A stretch of 64,000 nt of DNA from Arthrobacter globiformis (GCF_030815865.1 NZ_JAUSXI010000001.1:4402001-4466000), one strand, 5' to 3'; positions 34,767-44,324 are shown, counted from the first letter of the stretch. The notes: a model not told the origin generated them from the letters alone. A program made the numbers and translations.

Positions 34767-36038
34767 TCACACCTTCCGCAGCATCGCTTCCATCTCGTCG
34801 ATCAGCCCGTCCACGCCAGGGGAAGCGGCAATCGCCGCACCGATCCGCTGGCTGCCGGCACGGTACCGGCCGTCGCCCAGGACCTTTTGCACGGCGTCGC
34901 GGATAGCCTCCTGCTTGGGCCGGCCGGTCTTGAGGTTAATCCCGACGCCGGCCCAGGCCACCCGGGCGGCTCCCTCGGGTTTGTCCTCGGTGTCCCCGGC
35001 CACCACGATGGGCACGCCGTTTTCCATCGCGTAATGCAGGCCGCCGTAGCCGCCGTTCGTGACGTAGACGTCGACCTTCGGCAGGAGCTCCGCGTCCGGG
35101 AGGAACTCGGCGGCGCGGGCGTTGGCCGGGAGGGGCGGAAGCGATTCGAGCGGTCGGCGGCCGGTACTGACGACGACGGTCACGTCCTCCCCGGCAAGCC
35201 CCTCGAGCGTGGGGCCCACCAGGGCCGTGAAGTCCTCGTTGGAGACCGTCCCCTGCGTCACGTAAACCACCGGGCGGGAGCCGTCCAGCTCGCCCCACCA
35301 GTCCGGCTTCGGCGTCACTGAGGCGGATGCGGCATGGCGGGACATCGGCCCGAAGAAGCGCAGGTTGCCCGGCGCGTCCGAGCGCGGGTACTCGAACTCC
35401 TCCACGGTGAACTGGGCGATGAGTTCGGTGCGGCGGGCCCAGTCCAGGATGAACAGCCCGTCCAGCCCCACTCCCACCAATTCGCGGGTCAGGGCGTCCA
35501 CCTGCCGCTGGCTGTCCTTCAGCACCACGTTGGAGATCAGCCAGTTCATTGCCTGGTTCCTCAGGCGGGCGCCCGGTCCCTTGCCGGGCGCCAGGCCGGA
35601 GCCGTAGGGGGCGCAGTCCCGGCTGGAAAGCGTCAGCGGCAGGATGCCGCAGGTGATGATCGGGGGCCGCTTGCTGCGCGGAAGCCTGGACAGGGTGGCG
35701 GCGCCCACGAAGGTGACCTCTGCCAGGACAGCGTCCGTCGGTTCGGCAGCGATCGCCGCCGCCAACGGCAGATACTGGCCGCGGGCAGGCTCGATCACCA
35801 GCCCGCGGATACCCTCGCGGATCGCCTGGACGCCGGTGGCCGCGCTGGGTTCGGTCGCGTGTTCGGCGCCCGGCCCCAGCGGGAGGTACTCGGCCCCGAT
35901 GGCCTCTACTGCGTCCTGGTAGGCGGGGCCGGTGAGGAACCGCACCCTGTGGCCGCGATCAATCAGGCGGCGTGCGACTCCGACCATGGGCGAAACGTGG
36001 CCGTCGTGGGGGCCGCTGCAAACGATGACTGACGACAT
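34767..36038 (-). CDS. GT1-family (UDP-glycosyltransferase-like) glycosyltransferase
   Basis: A 423-residue GT-B fold enzyme: SGPHDGHVSPMVGVARRLIDRGH at the N-terminus and the donor-binding part with YVTQGTVSN, LPKVDVYVTNGGYGGLHYAMENGVPIVVAGDTEDKPEGAARV (MGT-type signature: GG...H..E..P......D...A). Such enzymes glycosylate macrolides, flavonoids or glycolipids; no direct evidence for the substrate. Followed on the same strand by nothing obvious; the GNAT gene upstream is separated by about 47 bases and may be in the same transcript. Confidence 0.88.
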   Translation of the reverse strand: MSSVIVCSGPHDGHVSPMVGVARRLIDRGHRVRFLTGPAYQDAVEAIGAEYLPLGPGAEHATEPSAATGVQAIREGIRGLVIEPARGQYLPLAAAIAAEPTDAVLAEVTFVGAATLSRLPRSKRPPIITCGILPLTLSSRDCAPYGSGLAPGKGPGARLRNQAMNWLISNVVLKDSQRQVDALTRELVGVGLDGLFILDWARRTELIAQFTVEEFEYPRSDAPGNLRFFGPMSRHAASASVTPKPDWWGELDGSRPVVYVTQGTVSNEDFTALVGPTLEGLAGEDVTVVVSTGRRPLESLPPLPANARAAEFLPDAELLPKVDVYVTNGGYGGLHYAMENGVPIVVAGDTEDKPEGAARVAWAGVGINLKTGRPKQEAIRDAVQKVLGDGRYRAGSQRIGAAIAASPGVDGLIDEMEAMLRKV

Positions 36039-36085
36039 GGCTGGAGCTTATGGCCTGCGGCGCCCGGAAAATAGCCCTTTCGTCC

Positions 36086-36613
36086 CTACTCCCCCGCGGT
36101 GACGTTCCGCCTCATGACCACACGGGGCCAGGCGCCAAGGCCCTGTGACGCCTCCATCTCAACGATTCGATGCAGGTCTTCAGTCCACTGTGGTTCCGGC
36201 AACTCCGTGAAGCCCAGGCGGGCGTAATACGGCGCGTTCCACGGGACCTCGCTGAAGGTGGTCAGGGTGAGCGCCTGAAGCCCGCAACTTCGCGCCCAGC
36301 GCTCCACTTCTTCGATCAACGCCTTGCCAATACCCTGGCGGGAGCGCTGGGGGTGCACCGTGACCTGGGCGATGTGGGCACCCTGATCAATCTCATCGAC
36401 GAGGATGTACGCGATTGGGCTGTCCACCGAATCAGTGGCGACCCAGGCCCGGCCCGCCACCGCGTAGCCTCGCAGGTCATTGAGGTTCGGCGGATCATCG
36501 TCCGCGATGGCATCCAGCCCCACCGCCCGGAACGCCTCGCCGGCGAGGACCTCAATGGCCTGCAGTGTTTCCAGGTCACCCGGTCTGGCTTTTCTGATCA
36601 CTGCCCAAGTCAA
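36086..36613 (-). CDS. GNAT-family N-acetyltransferase
   Basis: A 175-residue acetyltransferase: AHIAQVTVHPQRSRQGIGKALIEEVERWA carries the acetyl-CoA pyrophosphate-binding Q/RxxGxG/A motif, and ALTLTTFSEVPWNAPYYARLGF is the typical beta5-alpha4 region. Substrate unknown. Start is TTG at 36613 with GAAAGG about 10 bases before. Confidence 0.85.
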   Translation of the reverse strand: MTWAVIRKARPGDLETLQAIEVLAGEAFRAVGLDAIADDDPPNLNDLRGYAVAGRAWVATDSVDSPIAYILVDEIDQGAHIAQVTVHPQRSRQGIGKALIEEVERWARSCGLQALTLTTFSEVPWNAPYYARLGFTELPEPQWTEDLHRIVEMEASQGLGAWPRVVMRRNVTAGE

Positions 36614-36781
36614 GCATGAAGCCTTTCACCGCCGGCGCCGCGACCTGCATGCGCCGCGGCAGCTGCCCGGGTGGTACCTTAAGTCACCGTCCTATTTGGG
36701 CGGTTACTCAACTGTTTGGCACCTGCCGCGTACTCCGACGTGCGCTGCCGGCTGTCCGTGCATTAGGAAGCTGGGGCTTGT

Positions 36782-37687
36782 ATGCGCATTTGGAAGAAAT
36801 TACGCGCCGGCGGCGGTGCCGCCGTCGTTCTGGCCGTTGCTGCGGTGCTGGCCCTGACAGCGGCCGTCCCGGCCGGTGCGGTCACCGGTGATTATGCCAA
36901 GGACAACGAGCACCCCTTCGTGGGGCTGGTTGTTTTCTACGGTCCCCACGGCGAGTTCCACCACAGGTGCTCGGGCTCCCTGCTGACGCCCACCGTGTTC
37001 CTGACCGCAGGTCACTGCACCGCCGGCGCTTCCTCGGCCCGGGTCTACTTCCAGCAGGACGCCGGCGCGGACTGGAACCCTGAAACCGGAACGGATCCGG
37101 ACACCGGCTACCCTGGCGCCTGCGCGGACGGAACGCGGGGAACGGAGTGCGCGGAGTCGCACGAACTGTACAACTACGGCTACACCAGCATGGCCGCGGT
37201 CCCGGAAACCAAGGACGTCGGCCTGGTGATCCTGAAGCAGCACATCATGCTCAAGGAGTACGCGCGCCTCGCGGCACCGGGGACCCTGGACGCGCTGACC
37301 ACCAGGCGCGGACAGCAGGAAACAACCTTCACCGTGAGCGGCTACGGAATCTCCGAAGCCAACCCGGTTTCCGACACCTCGTTCCGGGAACGGCTCATGG
37401 CCGAGTCCAAACTGACGAACCTCACCAGCGCGAGCGCCGACGGCTACAACATCCAGACCAACGGCAACGGCAAGGGCCTCGGCGGCACCTGCACTGCCGA
37501 CTCCGGCGGGCCGCTGTTCTACGGGACCGCCGAGTCCAACACCATCGCCGGCATCACCTCGTTCAACCACAACCGCTACTGCAAGGGAACGAACTTCTCC
37601 TACCGCACCGACCGGCAGGACGTCATCGACTGGATCACCGCCACCGCCGGGGACGAGTCCGCGGATATCGTCGTCGGGACGCCGTAG
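36782..37687 (+). CDS. Secreted trypsin-like serine protease
   Basis: A 301-residue S1-family protein. A signal peptide (hydrophobic core about 13-31, cleaved near PAGA) is followed by the mature domain with catalytic His in LTAGHC (about residue 77), Asp in TKDVGLVIL (about 145) and Ser in TADSGGPL (about 241). Cys pairs (C in HRCSG and GHC; GTCTAD and RYCKG) are as in trypsins. Substrate pocket Asp or other residue not resolved by eye. AGGAAG sits about 12 bases before the ATG. Ends at a strong hairpin. Confidence 0.9.
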   Translation: MRIWKKLRAGGGAAVVLAVAAVLALTAAVPAGAVTGDYAKDNEHPFVGLVVFYGPHGEFHHRCSGSLLTPTVFLTAGHCTAGASSARVYFQQDAGADWNPETGTDPDTGYPGACADGTRGTECAESHELYNYGYTSMAAVPETKDVGLVILKQHIMLKEYARLAAPGTLDALTTRRGQQETTFTVSGYGISEANPVSDTSFRERLMAESKLTNLTSASADGYNIQTNGNGKGLGGTCTADSGGPLFYGTAESNTIAGITSFNHNRYCKGTNFSYRTDRQDVIDWITATAGDESADIVVGTP

Positions 37688-37760
37688 TCCGGGCGGTTCT
37701 GCGCCCGGGCGCCGCGGGAGCCCGCCGTCGGACACCCCCCGCACCACCCGTCGTCGGACA

Positions 37761-37794
37761 CGTACGACGGCGGCCGGCCAACCGCCGTCGTACG
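37761..37794. terminator. Bidirectional hairpin between convergent protease and SGNH genes
   Basis: CGTACGACGGCGG, loop CCGGCCAA, exact complement (13 bp). No U-tract. Confidence 0.65.
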
Positions 37795-37825
37795 CTCGCC
37801 GGAGCCGCCGCACAGTTTCCGGGCG

Positions 37826-38719
37826 CTACGCCAGGAACTCAGCCACGGCCTTCACCGCAACGGTCCGCACGGCATAAACCGGCGCGAACACGGGCCGTTT
37901 CGGCAGCAGGGGCGCGGGCGCCGGATGGTCGTGGACACCCGGCAGGGGAATGCGCGGCGGCGTGATGCGCTGCCACGCCCACGGCAGGAAGTAGGTCCGC
38001 GCCCAGGCAAGGTCGCCGGCCCTGGCATCGCGCCAGTTGCTGCGCGGCAGGGCCTTCGGCTCCAGCGGCTGCAGCGAATGCTGCACCTGCAGGGTGTCCA
38101 GCACCTGCATGGCGATGGTGTGGTGGCCCAGCGGCGAGAAGTGCAGCCGGTCCGGGTCCCACATCCGCGGATCCCTGAGTCCAGGCAGCGTCCACAGGTC
38201 CACCAGCAGGCAGTCGTGCGCGGCAGCGACGATCCGGATGTTCTCGTTAAAGATGGCTATCCGGGAGCGGCTCCGCCCCAGGATGGGCGTGCGCCGCCAG
38301 TCCGGCCCGGCGAACAGCATGATGGTGGCGCCGGTGTCACTCAGCCGTTCCACTCCGGCTTCCAGCTTGGCAGCCAGCTTGTCCGGGTCGGTCCGGTGGA
38401 ACACCATGTCGTTCCCGCCGGCGGACAGTGTAATCAGGTCCGGTTTCAGTTCCAGCGCCGGCTCGATCTGCTGTTTAAGTATCTGGTCCAGAAGCAGGCC
38501 ACGGATGGCCAGATTCGCGTAGGCAAAGTCTTTCCGCTCAGCGCTGAGCTCCTCTGCCACCCGGTCCGCCCAGCCCCGGAGCCCTCCGGCGCAGCGTTCC
38601 TCGGGGTCGCCGACGCCCTCGGTAAACGAATCTCCGATTGCCACATACCGGCTCCAGGGGTGTGGGGCCGTTGCGTCCGCAGCGAAGTTCCGGGGTCCAA
38701 AGTGGCCGATGTGTTTCAT
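37826..38719 (-). CDS. SGNH/GDSL-type esterase or lipase
   Basis: A 297-residue cytosolic-looking hydrolase: catalytic Ser in VAIGDSFTEG (block I, about residue 29-36), Gly/Asn blocks (LAIRG, LSAGGNDM) and the C-terminal DRLHFSPLGHH with catalytic Asp/His. Length is greater than minimal SGNH domains because of a C-terminal 70-residue tail. ATG 38719 is chosen; the longer frame to 39367 is antisense to the DUF2231 gene. Substrate unknown. Confidence 0.85.
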   Translation of the reverse strand: MKHIGHFGPRNFAADATAPHPWSRYVAIGDSFTEGVGDPEERCAGGLRGWADRVAEELSAERKDFAYANLAIRGLLLDQILKQQIEPALELKPDLITLSAGGNDMVFHRTDPDKLAAKLEAGVERLSDTGATIMLFAGPDWRRTPILGRSRSRIAIFNENIRIVAAAHDCLLVDLWTLPGLRDPRMWDPDRLHFSPLGHHTIAMQVLDTLQVQHSLQPLEPKALPRSNWRDARAGDLAWARTYFLPWAWQRITPPRIPLPGVHDHPAPAPLLPKRPVFAPVYAVRTVAVKAVAEFLA

Positions 38720-38923
38720 CGCCTCGTCCTCTCCCTTGCGCCCCTGGCGCGGTACGCCTGTGGCGTTATCCAAGGAACGTTCGAGCCCCGCGGGAAATTC
38801 CTGAAAGGTTCCCCCTTTTGTGAAATATTTCCGTCGGCGGGTGGGCTGCCGGTCTAGGGCAGCCACCGCCCTTGATGCTAGATTCGTGGTGCCTGCACCC
38901 CTCTGACCTGCAAGGAGCTTCGA

Positions 38924-39397
38924 GTGGTCCTCATCGGCGGCCTTCCGGCCCACATTCTGCTGGTCCACGGCGTCGTCGTCTTCGGGCCGCTCGCCGGCCT
39001 GGGCGCCGTTGTCTACGGACTGGCTGGCCGGACCCGCCGATATCTCGCCTGGCCGCTGGGCGTGCTGGCACTGGTCCTTGCTCCGCTGGCGCTGGTCGCG
39101 GCCGCCACCGGGGAGCAGCTGCAGGCGACCCGGGGTGCCACCGACGCCATCCAGGCCCACGCCCGGCAGGGCGACATCCTGAAGATGACCGCCGTCGTCT
39201 TCTTCTTTGTTGTGGTCCTGATGCTCGCCGCAACCGTCGCGCCGCTCGCCGAGCGGATCCCGGCACTGGCTGCACTCCAGCGTTCCCGTCCGGCGCGCAT
39301 CGCGTCCCTGGCCCTGGGCGTGCTCGCCGGCCTCTTCGTCATGTATCAGAGCGTCATCACCGGGCATTCCGGCTCGTTCTCCGTGTGGGGCGGCTAG
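38924..39397 (+). CDS. DUF2231-like membrane protein
   Basis: A 157-residue protein with four hydrophobic helices and the DUF2231 lead GGLPAHILLVHGVVVFGPLA, in which the two His (LPAHILLVH) are conserved and may bind metal or haem. GTG start at 38924 with AAGGAG six bases before. Function unknown. Confidence 0.82.
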   Translation: MVLIGGLPAHILLVHGVVVFGPLAGLGAVVYGLAGRTRRYLAWPLGVLALVLAPLALVAAATGEQLQATRGATDAIQAHARQGDILKMTAVVFFFVVVLMLAATVAPLAERIPALAALQRSRPARIASLALGVLAGLFVMYQSVITGHSGSFSVWGG

Positions 39398-39679
39398 CTA
39401 ACGGTTCACCTCACGCGGTGCGGTGAGCGTCCGCTGGGGCGCCTCGGTCGAGGACGCCGCATTTTCAGCGACCGTCCAGCGGGTCCCCAAGGTAGCCCCA
39501 GCTTTCCCCAAGGGAGGCGAGACAGAGTTGTCTCACTCGCACAGGCCGGCTTTCACGGGGCAAATGATGGCAGGTCCAGGCGCCGGGCCCGCAATGTCCC
39601 CCATGCATTCCGGGCCCGGCGGAAAGGCTTTTTCGTCAGCGGCATTTGCTGCCGAAGCAGGCGTTCCTGGCTGGGACTT

Positions 39680-40297
39680 TCAGACCCCGGCCCAGCGGCG
39701 GAGTGTGCTGTTGATCAGGCCGATGAGGACGGCCGTCCACCAGCAGGCCTGCGAGATGCTGAGCGCCACCATGAGCCGGAGCCGCAGCCTGCGGCCGAGT
39801 TCGCCGAAGCGGGTGTGTGCCGGCAGGGCCAGCAGTTGGTGCATGGCCGGGGCGATGCTCAGGCCGTTGAGCATGAGCACCAGGACGCAGCCTAGCTTGA
39901 TGACGGTGACCGGATTGGTCAGGTCCGGGTCGATCAGGGCGCCTGAGGTTAACAGCAGCGCGAGCCCGCCCCAGATGAGCGGCTTCGCGGCCGCCTCCAG
40001 CTTCCCGGATTCGTGCATCTGCACCTTGCCCAGCAGCCACAGCAGGCCCAGCCAGTCAACCACCAGGATGGTGCCGAAGGACAGCACCAGGGCAAGGATG
40101 TGGACGGCGAGCCCGATCCGGTGCAGCTCCGGCCCGCACTCCACATAGTGCCCGACGAGCAACGAGGCCGCCCACCCTGCCGTGCACAAGGCTCCAAGCA
40201 GAACCAGCCTGCCTTTTTGCTTCTTCTGTTTCACCGGGGAACGTACTGCGTGCGTTGCGCTGTCGGGCGGTGCCGGGGCAGGTGCGGCTGGGGACAT
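39680..40297 (-). CDS. Multi-pass membrane protein, possibly metal-regulated
   Basis: A 205-residue protein with about five hydrophobic helices (AALGALCTAGWAASLLVGHY region, LHRIGLAVHILALVLSFGTILVVDWLGLLWLLG, and others) and several His in membrane (VHILA). It resembles DUF2269-like or copper/iron transport-accessory membrane proteins only loosely. ATG 40297 with AAGG before it. A DtxR-type palindrome lies about 100 bases upstream, so metal-dependent control is possible. Confidence 0.6.
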   Translation of the reverse strand: MSPAAPAPAPPDSATHAVRSPVKQKKQKGRLVLLGALCTAGWAASLLVGHYVECGPELHRIGLAVHILALVLSFGTILVVDWLGLLWLLGKVQMHESGKLEAAAKPLIWGGLALLLTSGALIDPDLTNPVTVIKLGCVLVLMLNGLSIAPAMHQLLALPAHTRFGELGRRLRLRLMVALSISQACWWTAVLIGLINSTLRRWAGV

Positions 40298-40397
40298 GAT
40301 GATGCCTTTCAAGGGGATGCCGGCGTTGCAGCCGGCGGATGGCCCACCGTGCAGCGATGCGACGTCGGCCATGCGAGGGGAGAGTATGGTGCGCTGG

Positions 40398-40411
40398 TTA
40401 GGTAAACCTAA
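40398..40411. promoter_or_regulatory. DtxR/MntR/IdeR-like palindrome
   Basis: TTAGGTAAACCTAA is a perfect palindrome (TTAGGT, two bases, ACCTAA) in the promoter region of the minus-strand membrane protein. The half-site TTAGGT is that of the DtxR family, although the spacing is shorter than the classical 19-bp IdeR box. Likely iron or manganese control; inference. Confidence 0.5.
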
Positions 40412-40524
40412 ATTGGGAGATTACAGGCCGCGGACTGAATTAGGCAAACAAAATGTTCGCTAATTTCTCCATCGGTTTTGCTAAGTGCTTCCGGCTGGTT
40501 TTGCCACACCCCTGACGACCTTTG

Positions 40525-40592
40525 GCCCAACTGGCTAGCAGTTGTTGTCGTTTTGAACGCTCATAACGACAACAACTGCTGGTCAGTTGGGC
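40525..40592. repeat. Long palindromic element E1
   Basis: GCCCAACTG / CAGTTGGGC outer stem (9 bp), an internal mismatch loop and a 15-bp inner stem (GCAGTTGTTGTCGTT and complement) with a 12-base loop. Same architecture as E2-E4. Confidence 0.8.
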
Positions 40593-40641
40593 TGCGGCAT
40601 GTGGAACAATCGAATAGCCCTTCGAAAGGAGCCCTCCACCC

Positions 40642-43248
40642 ATGCGGCAGCCGGACCAGGGACGACGGGTACTCTCCGGCTACCGGACGCCTGCGGGGTG
40701 GGCCCGGATACTGCACGGCTCCCCCGCCACCCTCATCTTCGTTGTTCTCTTCTGGGCCACGGGAGCGTTGTCCGCCAGCATCCGGTTCGGCCCGCCGTCG
40801 CTCCTTCTGCCCCACGTTGCTGCCACTTCGCACTCAATCCCCGATCACTGGTGGGCCCTGATGCTCTCCGCGTTCTGGGAGCGGGATCTGGCCGGGTACG
40901 TGGTGGGCACGCTCGTGGTGCTTCTTGCCGGGCTGCCGCTGGAGCGCCGCCTCGGGTCCCTGAAGTTCACGATATCCGCGCTCGGCGGGCACGTGCTGGG
41001 GATCGTGGCGACGCTCGCGTTCCTCGCCGCCGCCCGCGGCCTGATGGGTAGCTGGATCCGCGACCTAAGCGGGCACTTCTTTGTGGGGCCGAGCGCACTG
41101 GCCTGCGCGGCCGCGATGGCTGCGACGGCAGCCCTTTCCACCCTGTGGCGGCGCCGGATCCGCGTGGTCCTCCTCGCCGTGCTGCTGCTGTTTGCGATGT
41201 ACGCCGGCGGCTTCGAGGACCTCGTCCGGCTCGGGGCGGCCGCGGCAGGAGGGCTGCTTGGCCCGGTGCTGCTGGGCCGCCGGCCACGCTTCGGCAGGCC
41301 CGCCGTCTCCCGGCACGAGGCCCGGATCCTTGTGGCACTGCTCCTGACGGTAGCGGCTGTGGGACCGGTGGTGGCAGGGCTGGCACCGCACGCCGTCGGA
41401 CCTCTTTCTGTGCTGAAGTTCCTATTCACCAACATCCAGCCGGTGGACCCCGTGGCGCTGCAGGCGTCCTGCTCCCGCCCGGCCGGCCTCAGGGACTGTG
41501 CCGCCGCCCAGCTGCAGCTGCGGGCGGGGGCAGGTGGAATTTTCATGGCCATCCTGCCGTCGTTCCTGCTGCTCCTGTTCGCTGACGGCCTGCGGCGGGG
41601 GCGGCGGTTCGCGTGGGCGGGCGCACTCCTGATCCAGGCAACGCTGTCCCTGCTGGCAGCCGTCACCATCGCCGGCGTGCTGCTGCCGCCGCCCGGCCCG
41701 GGCTTGCCCGCCCGTGAGGGTGTGGGCGGGATCGAGCTGTCGGGCTACTCGCATCCGCTCAGCCTGGTGCTGCCGATGCTCCTGCCCGTCTTCCTGGCGG
41801 TGCTCCTGCTGGCCGGCCGGAACCTGTTCCCGGTGCAGGCTCCGCGCGGAACGTACCTGCGGCTGGCGCGCCGCGCGCTGGTTGCCCTTGTTCTGCTGAG
41901 CCTCGCCTACGTGGGCCTGGGCCTGGTTTTGGCCTCCGGATTTACTCCGGTGCCGGGCCTGCCCCAGCTTCTGGCCGACGTCCCGGACAGGTTCCTTCCC
42001 CTCGGCTTCCTGGTGGACCGCTCACCGGCGTTCTTCCCCGAAAGCACCGCCGCCGTCGTCCTTTACGAAAGCATCGGCGTCGTATTCTGGGCGTGGACCG
42101 GAGCCCTGCTGCTCCGCACGTTCCTGCGGCCGGCGCACGGCCGGCACAGCGCGGACGAGGAGCGTGCCCGGCACATCCTGAAGACCCACGGCGGCGGCTC
42201 GCTGTCCTGGATGACCACGTGGAACGGGAACAGCTACTGGTTCACCGGTTCGAGCTTCATCGCATACCGCGTGCTCAGCGGGGTGGCCGTAGCGCTCGGG
42301 CCACCGGTGGGACCGCCGGCCGGCCGGGAAGCCGCGTTCACGGAGTTCGCCCGTCACTGCCGGTTCAACGGATGGACGCCTTGCTTCTACTTCGTGCCCG
42401 ACGAGCTCCGCGGCATGGCCGGATCGCTGGGCTGGGGCTCGGTGCAGGTGGCGCAGGAAACCGTGCTGCGGCTGGACGAGGTGTCCTTCCGCGGCAAGAA
42501 GTTCCAGGACATCCGCACGGCGCTGAACCGGGCGGCGAATGCAGGAATCCGCGCGGAGTGGACGTCGTTTGCCCAGGCACCGATCGCCGTGCAGGCCCAG
42601 ATCGAAGCCATTTCGGAGGAGTGGGTGGCGGACAAGAAGGTTCCGGAGATGGGTTTTACGCTGGGGAGCCTGGACGAGCTGGACGACCCCGAAGTCCGCT
42701 GCCTGCTCGCGATCGATTCAGACCACACCGTGCACGCGGTGGCGTCGTGGCTGCCGGTGTACCGCAACGGATACGTGGTTGGCTGGACGCTCGACTTCAT
42801 GCGGCGGCGCGGTGACGGTTTCCGCGCGAGCATCGACTTCCTCATCGCGTCGGCCGCGCTGAGCCTGCAGGACGAGGGCTGCGAATTCATGAGCCTGTCC
42901 GGGGCGCCGCTAGCGCGGGTGCCTGCTTCGTCCGTTGGGGGCGGGGCCTCCGGCGTCAGGTCCGCTGCTTCTGCGTCCGCCGGTGGTTCCTCCGCCGGGC
43001 CTGATGCGAACGGCGCCCTAGACCGGATGCTCGACTGGCTCGGCGCAGCGCTGGAACCGGTGTACGGGTTCAGGTCACTGCTGGCGTTCAAGGCGAAGTT
43101 CAAACCGGACTACGAGCCCATGTACCTGCTGTATCCGGACGCGGCTGCCCTTCCCGCGATCGCCAACGCCATCACCCGCGCCTACCTGCCGTCGATCAAC
43201 CTGGGCCAGGGCCTCACCCTGGTGCGCGGCCTCCTCAGCCGCCGCTGA
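40642..43248 (+). CDS. mprF: MprF-like membrane protein: rhomboid-like N-terminal domain plus DUF2156 aminoacyl-transferase domain
   Basis: An 868-residue protein. About thirteen hydrophobic helices fill residues 20-500, the first six in a rhomboid-like layout (GSLKFTISALGGHVLGIVATL, HFFVGPSALACAAAMAA) but lacking the catalytic GxSG/H pair. The C-terminal 350 residues are DUF2156 (MTTWNGNSYWFTGSSFIAYRVLSGVAVALG, RGKKFQDIRTALNRA, WTLDFMRRR, YGFRSLLAFKAKFKPDYEPMYLLYP in parts), the domain of MprF that transfers Lys/Ala from aminoacyl-tRNA to phosphatidylglycerol. A low-complexity Gly/Ser/Ala stretch interrupts this domain at about residues 755-790. Probably modifies membrane lipids, lowering sensitivity to cationic peptides; specific product unproven. 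Confidence 0.82.
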   Translation: MRQPDQGRRVLSGYRTPAGWARILHGSPATLIFVVLFWATGALSASIRFGPPSLLLPHVAATSHSIPDHWWALMLSAFWERDLAGYVVGTLVVLLAGLPLERRLGSLKFTISALGGHVLGIVATLAFLAAARGLMGSWIRDLSGHFFVGPSALACAAAMAATAALSTLWRRRIRVVLLAVLLLFAMYAGGFEDLVRLGAAAAGGLLGPVLLGRRPRFGRPAVSRHEARILVALLLTVAAVGPVVAGLAPHAVGPLSVLKFLFTNIQPVDPVALQASCSRPAGLRDCAAAQLQLRAGAGGIFMAILPSFLLLLFADGLRRGRRFAWAGALLIQATLSLLAAVTIAGVLLPPPGPGLPAREGVGGIELSGYSHPLSLVLPMLLPVFLAVLLLAGRNLFPVQAPRGTYLRLARRALVALVLLSLAYVGLGLVLASGFTPVPGLPQLLADVPDRFLPLGFLVDRSPAFFPESTAAVVLYESIGVVFWAWTGALLLRTFLRPAHGRHSADEERARHILKTHGGGSLSWMTTWNGNSYWFTGSSFIAYRVLSGVAVALGPPVGPPAGREAAFTEFARHCRFNGWTPCFYFVPDELRGMAGSLGWGSVQVAQETVLRLDEVSFRGKKFQDIRTALNRAANAGIRAEWTSFAQAPIAVQAQIEAISEEWVADKKVPEMGFTLGSLDELDDPEVRCLLAIDSDHTVHAVASWLPVYRNGYVVGWTLDFMRRRGDGFRASIDFLIASAALSLQDEGCEFMSLSGAPLARVPASSVGGGASGVRSAASASAGGSSAGPDANGALDRMLDWLGAALEPVYGFRSLLAFKAKFKPDYEPMYLLYPDAAALPAIANAITRAYLPSINLGQGLTLVRGLLSRR

Positions 43249-43257
43249 CCCAGCTCA

Positions 43258-43324
43258 CCCAACTAGGTAGCAGCTGAGGGCGTTCCCAGCGCTGAGAACG
43301 CCCTCAGCTGCGACCTGGTTGGGC
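43258..43324. repeat. Long palindromic element E2 (between convergent genes)
   Basis: CCCAACTAGGT / ACCTGGTTGGG outer arms, with a 16-bp inner stem (GCAGCTGAGGGCGTTC and complement). It fills the gap between the MprF-like and SDR genes and probably ends both transcripts. Confidence 0.82.
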
Positions 43325-43332
43325 TGGCGGGC

Positions 43333-44067
43333 CTACTTGAGTGCGAAGCCCGTGTGCTTCTCCAGCGCGTCGAGCAGCTCAGCCTGGAACGCCGCGTCAT
43401 TCACGGCCGGATCGGGCTGCCGGCGCTGCTGGTGGAACCAGTAGCCTCCGGAGGCGCGGCCGTCACCCGCGTCCCGGGTGGCCAGCCACACCTGCGTGAC
43501 GTGCCCCAGCTCCAGGTCATCGGGCGCACTGCGTCCGCCCATCCGGGTTGGTACCCAGCCTGGATCGACGGCGTTGCTTTCGACGTCCGGCCAACGCTCG
43601 GCCACTGCCGCCGAGAGCGCAGTGACGTACAGCTTGCTGTCCGAGTAGGCCGCCGGCCGCGTGGCCGCGTTCGTCCAGTCGATTCCCTGGAGGTCAGGCG
43701 TGCCGGACCGGTGCATGCCGCTGCTGATATACACAATGCGGCTCGGCTTCCCCATGAGCGCGGTCAGGAGGTACGGCGCGACGGTGTTCACCGCAAAGAT
43801 CTGATTGCCGCTGTACACGCCCGCGTTATGGATGACGGCATCGAACGGGCCAAACTGGTCGGCCTGTTCCGCCACACGTGCCGTCTCGGTGAGGTCGGCC
43901 AGGTCTCCGACGACGGTCCCCAAAGCCTCGTCCCTGACCGCGCCGGCGTTCGCGAAGCGCGATTCATCCCTGGCGTGCAGCACCACTTCGTGGCCCTGCT
44001 GAAGCAGCGCCCGGGCAGCATTCAGCCCCAGTCCGCCGGCAGAGCCCGTGATGAATATTCTTGCCAC
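43333..44067 (-). CDS. Short-chain dehydrogenase/reductase
   Basis: A 244-residue [19 protein letters not shown] (NAD(P)-binding TGxxxGxG), NNAG-like [14 protein letters not shown] and catalytic YSDSK. Length is classical. Acts on an unknown carbonyl/alcohol substrate. Starts at ATG 44067. Confidence 0.88.
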   Translation of the reverse strand: MARIFITGSAGGLGLNAARALLQQGHEVVLHARDESRFANAGAVRDEALGTVVGDLADLTETARVAEQADQFGPFDAVIHNAGVYSGNQIFAVNTVAPYLLTALMGKPSRIVYISSGMHRSGTPDLQGIDWTNAATRPAAYSDSKLYVTALSAAVAERWPDVESNAVDPGWVPTRMGGRSAPDDLELGHVTQVWLATRDAGDGRASGGYWFHQQRRQPDPAVNDAAFQAELLDALEKHTGFALK

Positions 44068-44324
44068 TGTTTCACCGTAGTCGTAGGTCCAGGCGTCTGG
44101 CAGGTACTGACAGGGCCTCCCTCTGCAGCCACAGTCTCAGTAGGGTGGATATGAACAAAATCCCGTGCTGTCCGCCACAGTCGGGAAGAGACTTGGGGGT
44201 CCCTGTGGTTACCCCTTACAGCAGGGTCTGCCTCACGCCACGGCGATGGGGTTTAGTAGATGAAAGAAACGGCCGATCCCTTTCATCTGTGGCCCGTTCC
44301 ACCACACCGACAAACAGGAGAACT

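Larger units (their letters stand above)
40298..40641. other. Divergent intergenic region with operator-like palindrome and long hairpin
   Basis: A 344-base gap. It holds the TTAGGTAAACCTAA palindrome (40398-40411) and palindromic element E1 (40525-40592). No credible gene. Confidence 0.6.

Noticed and set aside
37826..39367. N-terminal extension of the SGNH hydrolase to 39367
   Set aside because: The added part is antisense to the DUF2231 gene and low in recognisable protein content; ATG 38719 begins the conserved domain.
38924..39397. DUF2231 protein as a cytochrome or haem protein
   Set aside because: Only two His are conserved and no CxxCH is present; kept as unknown membrane protein.
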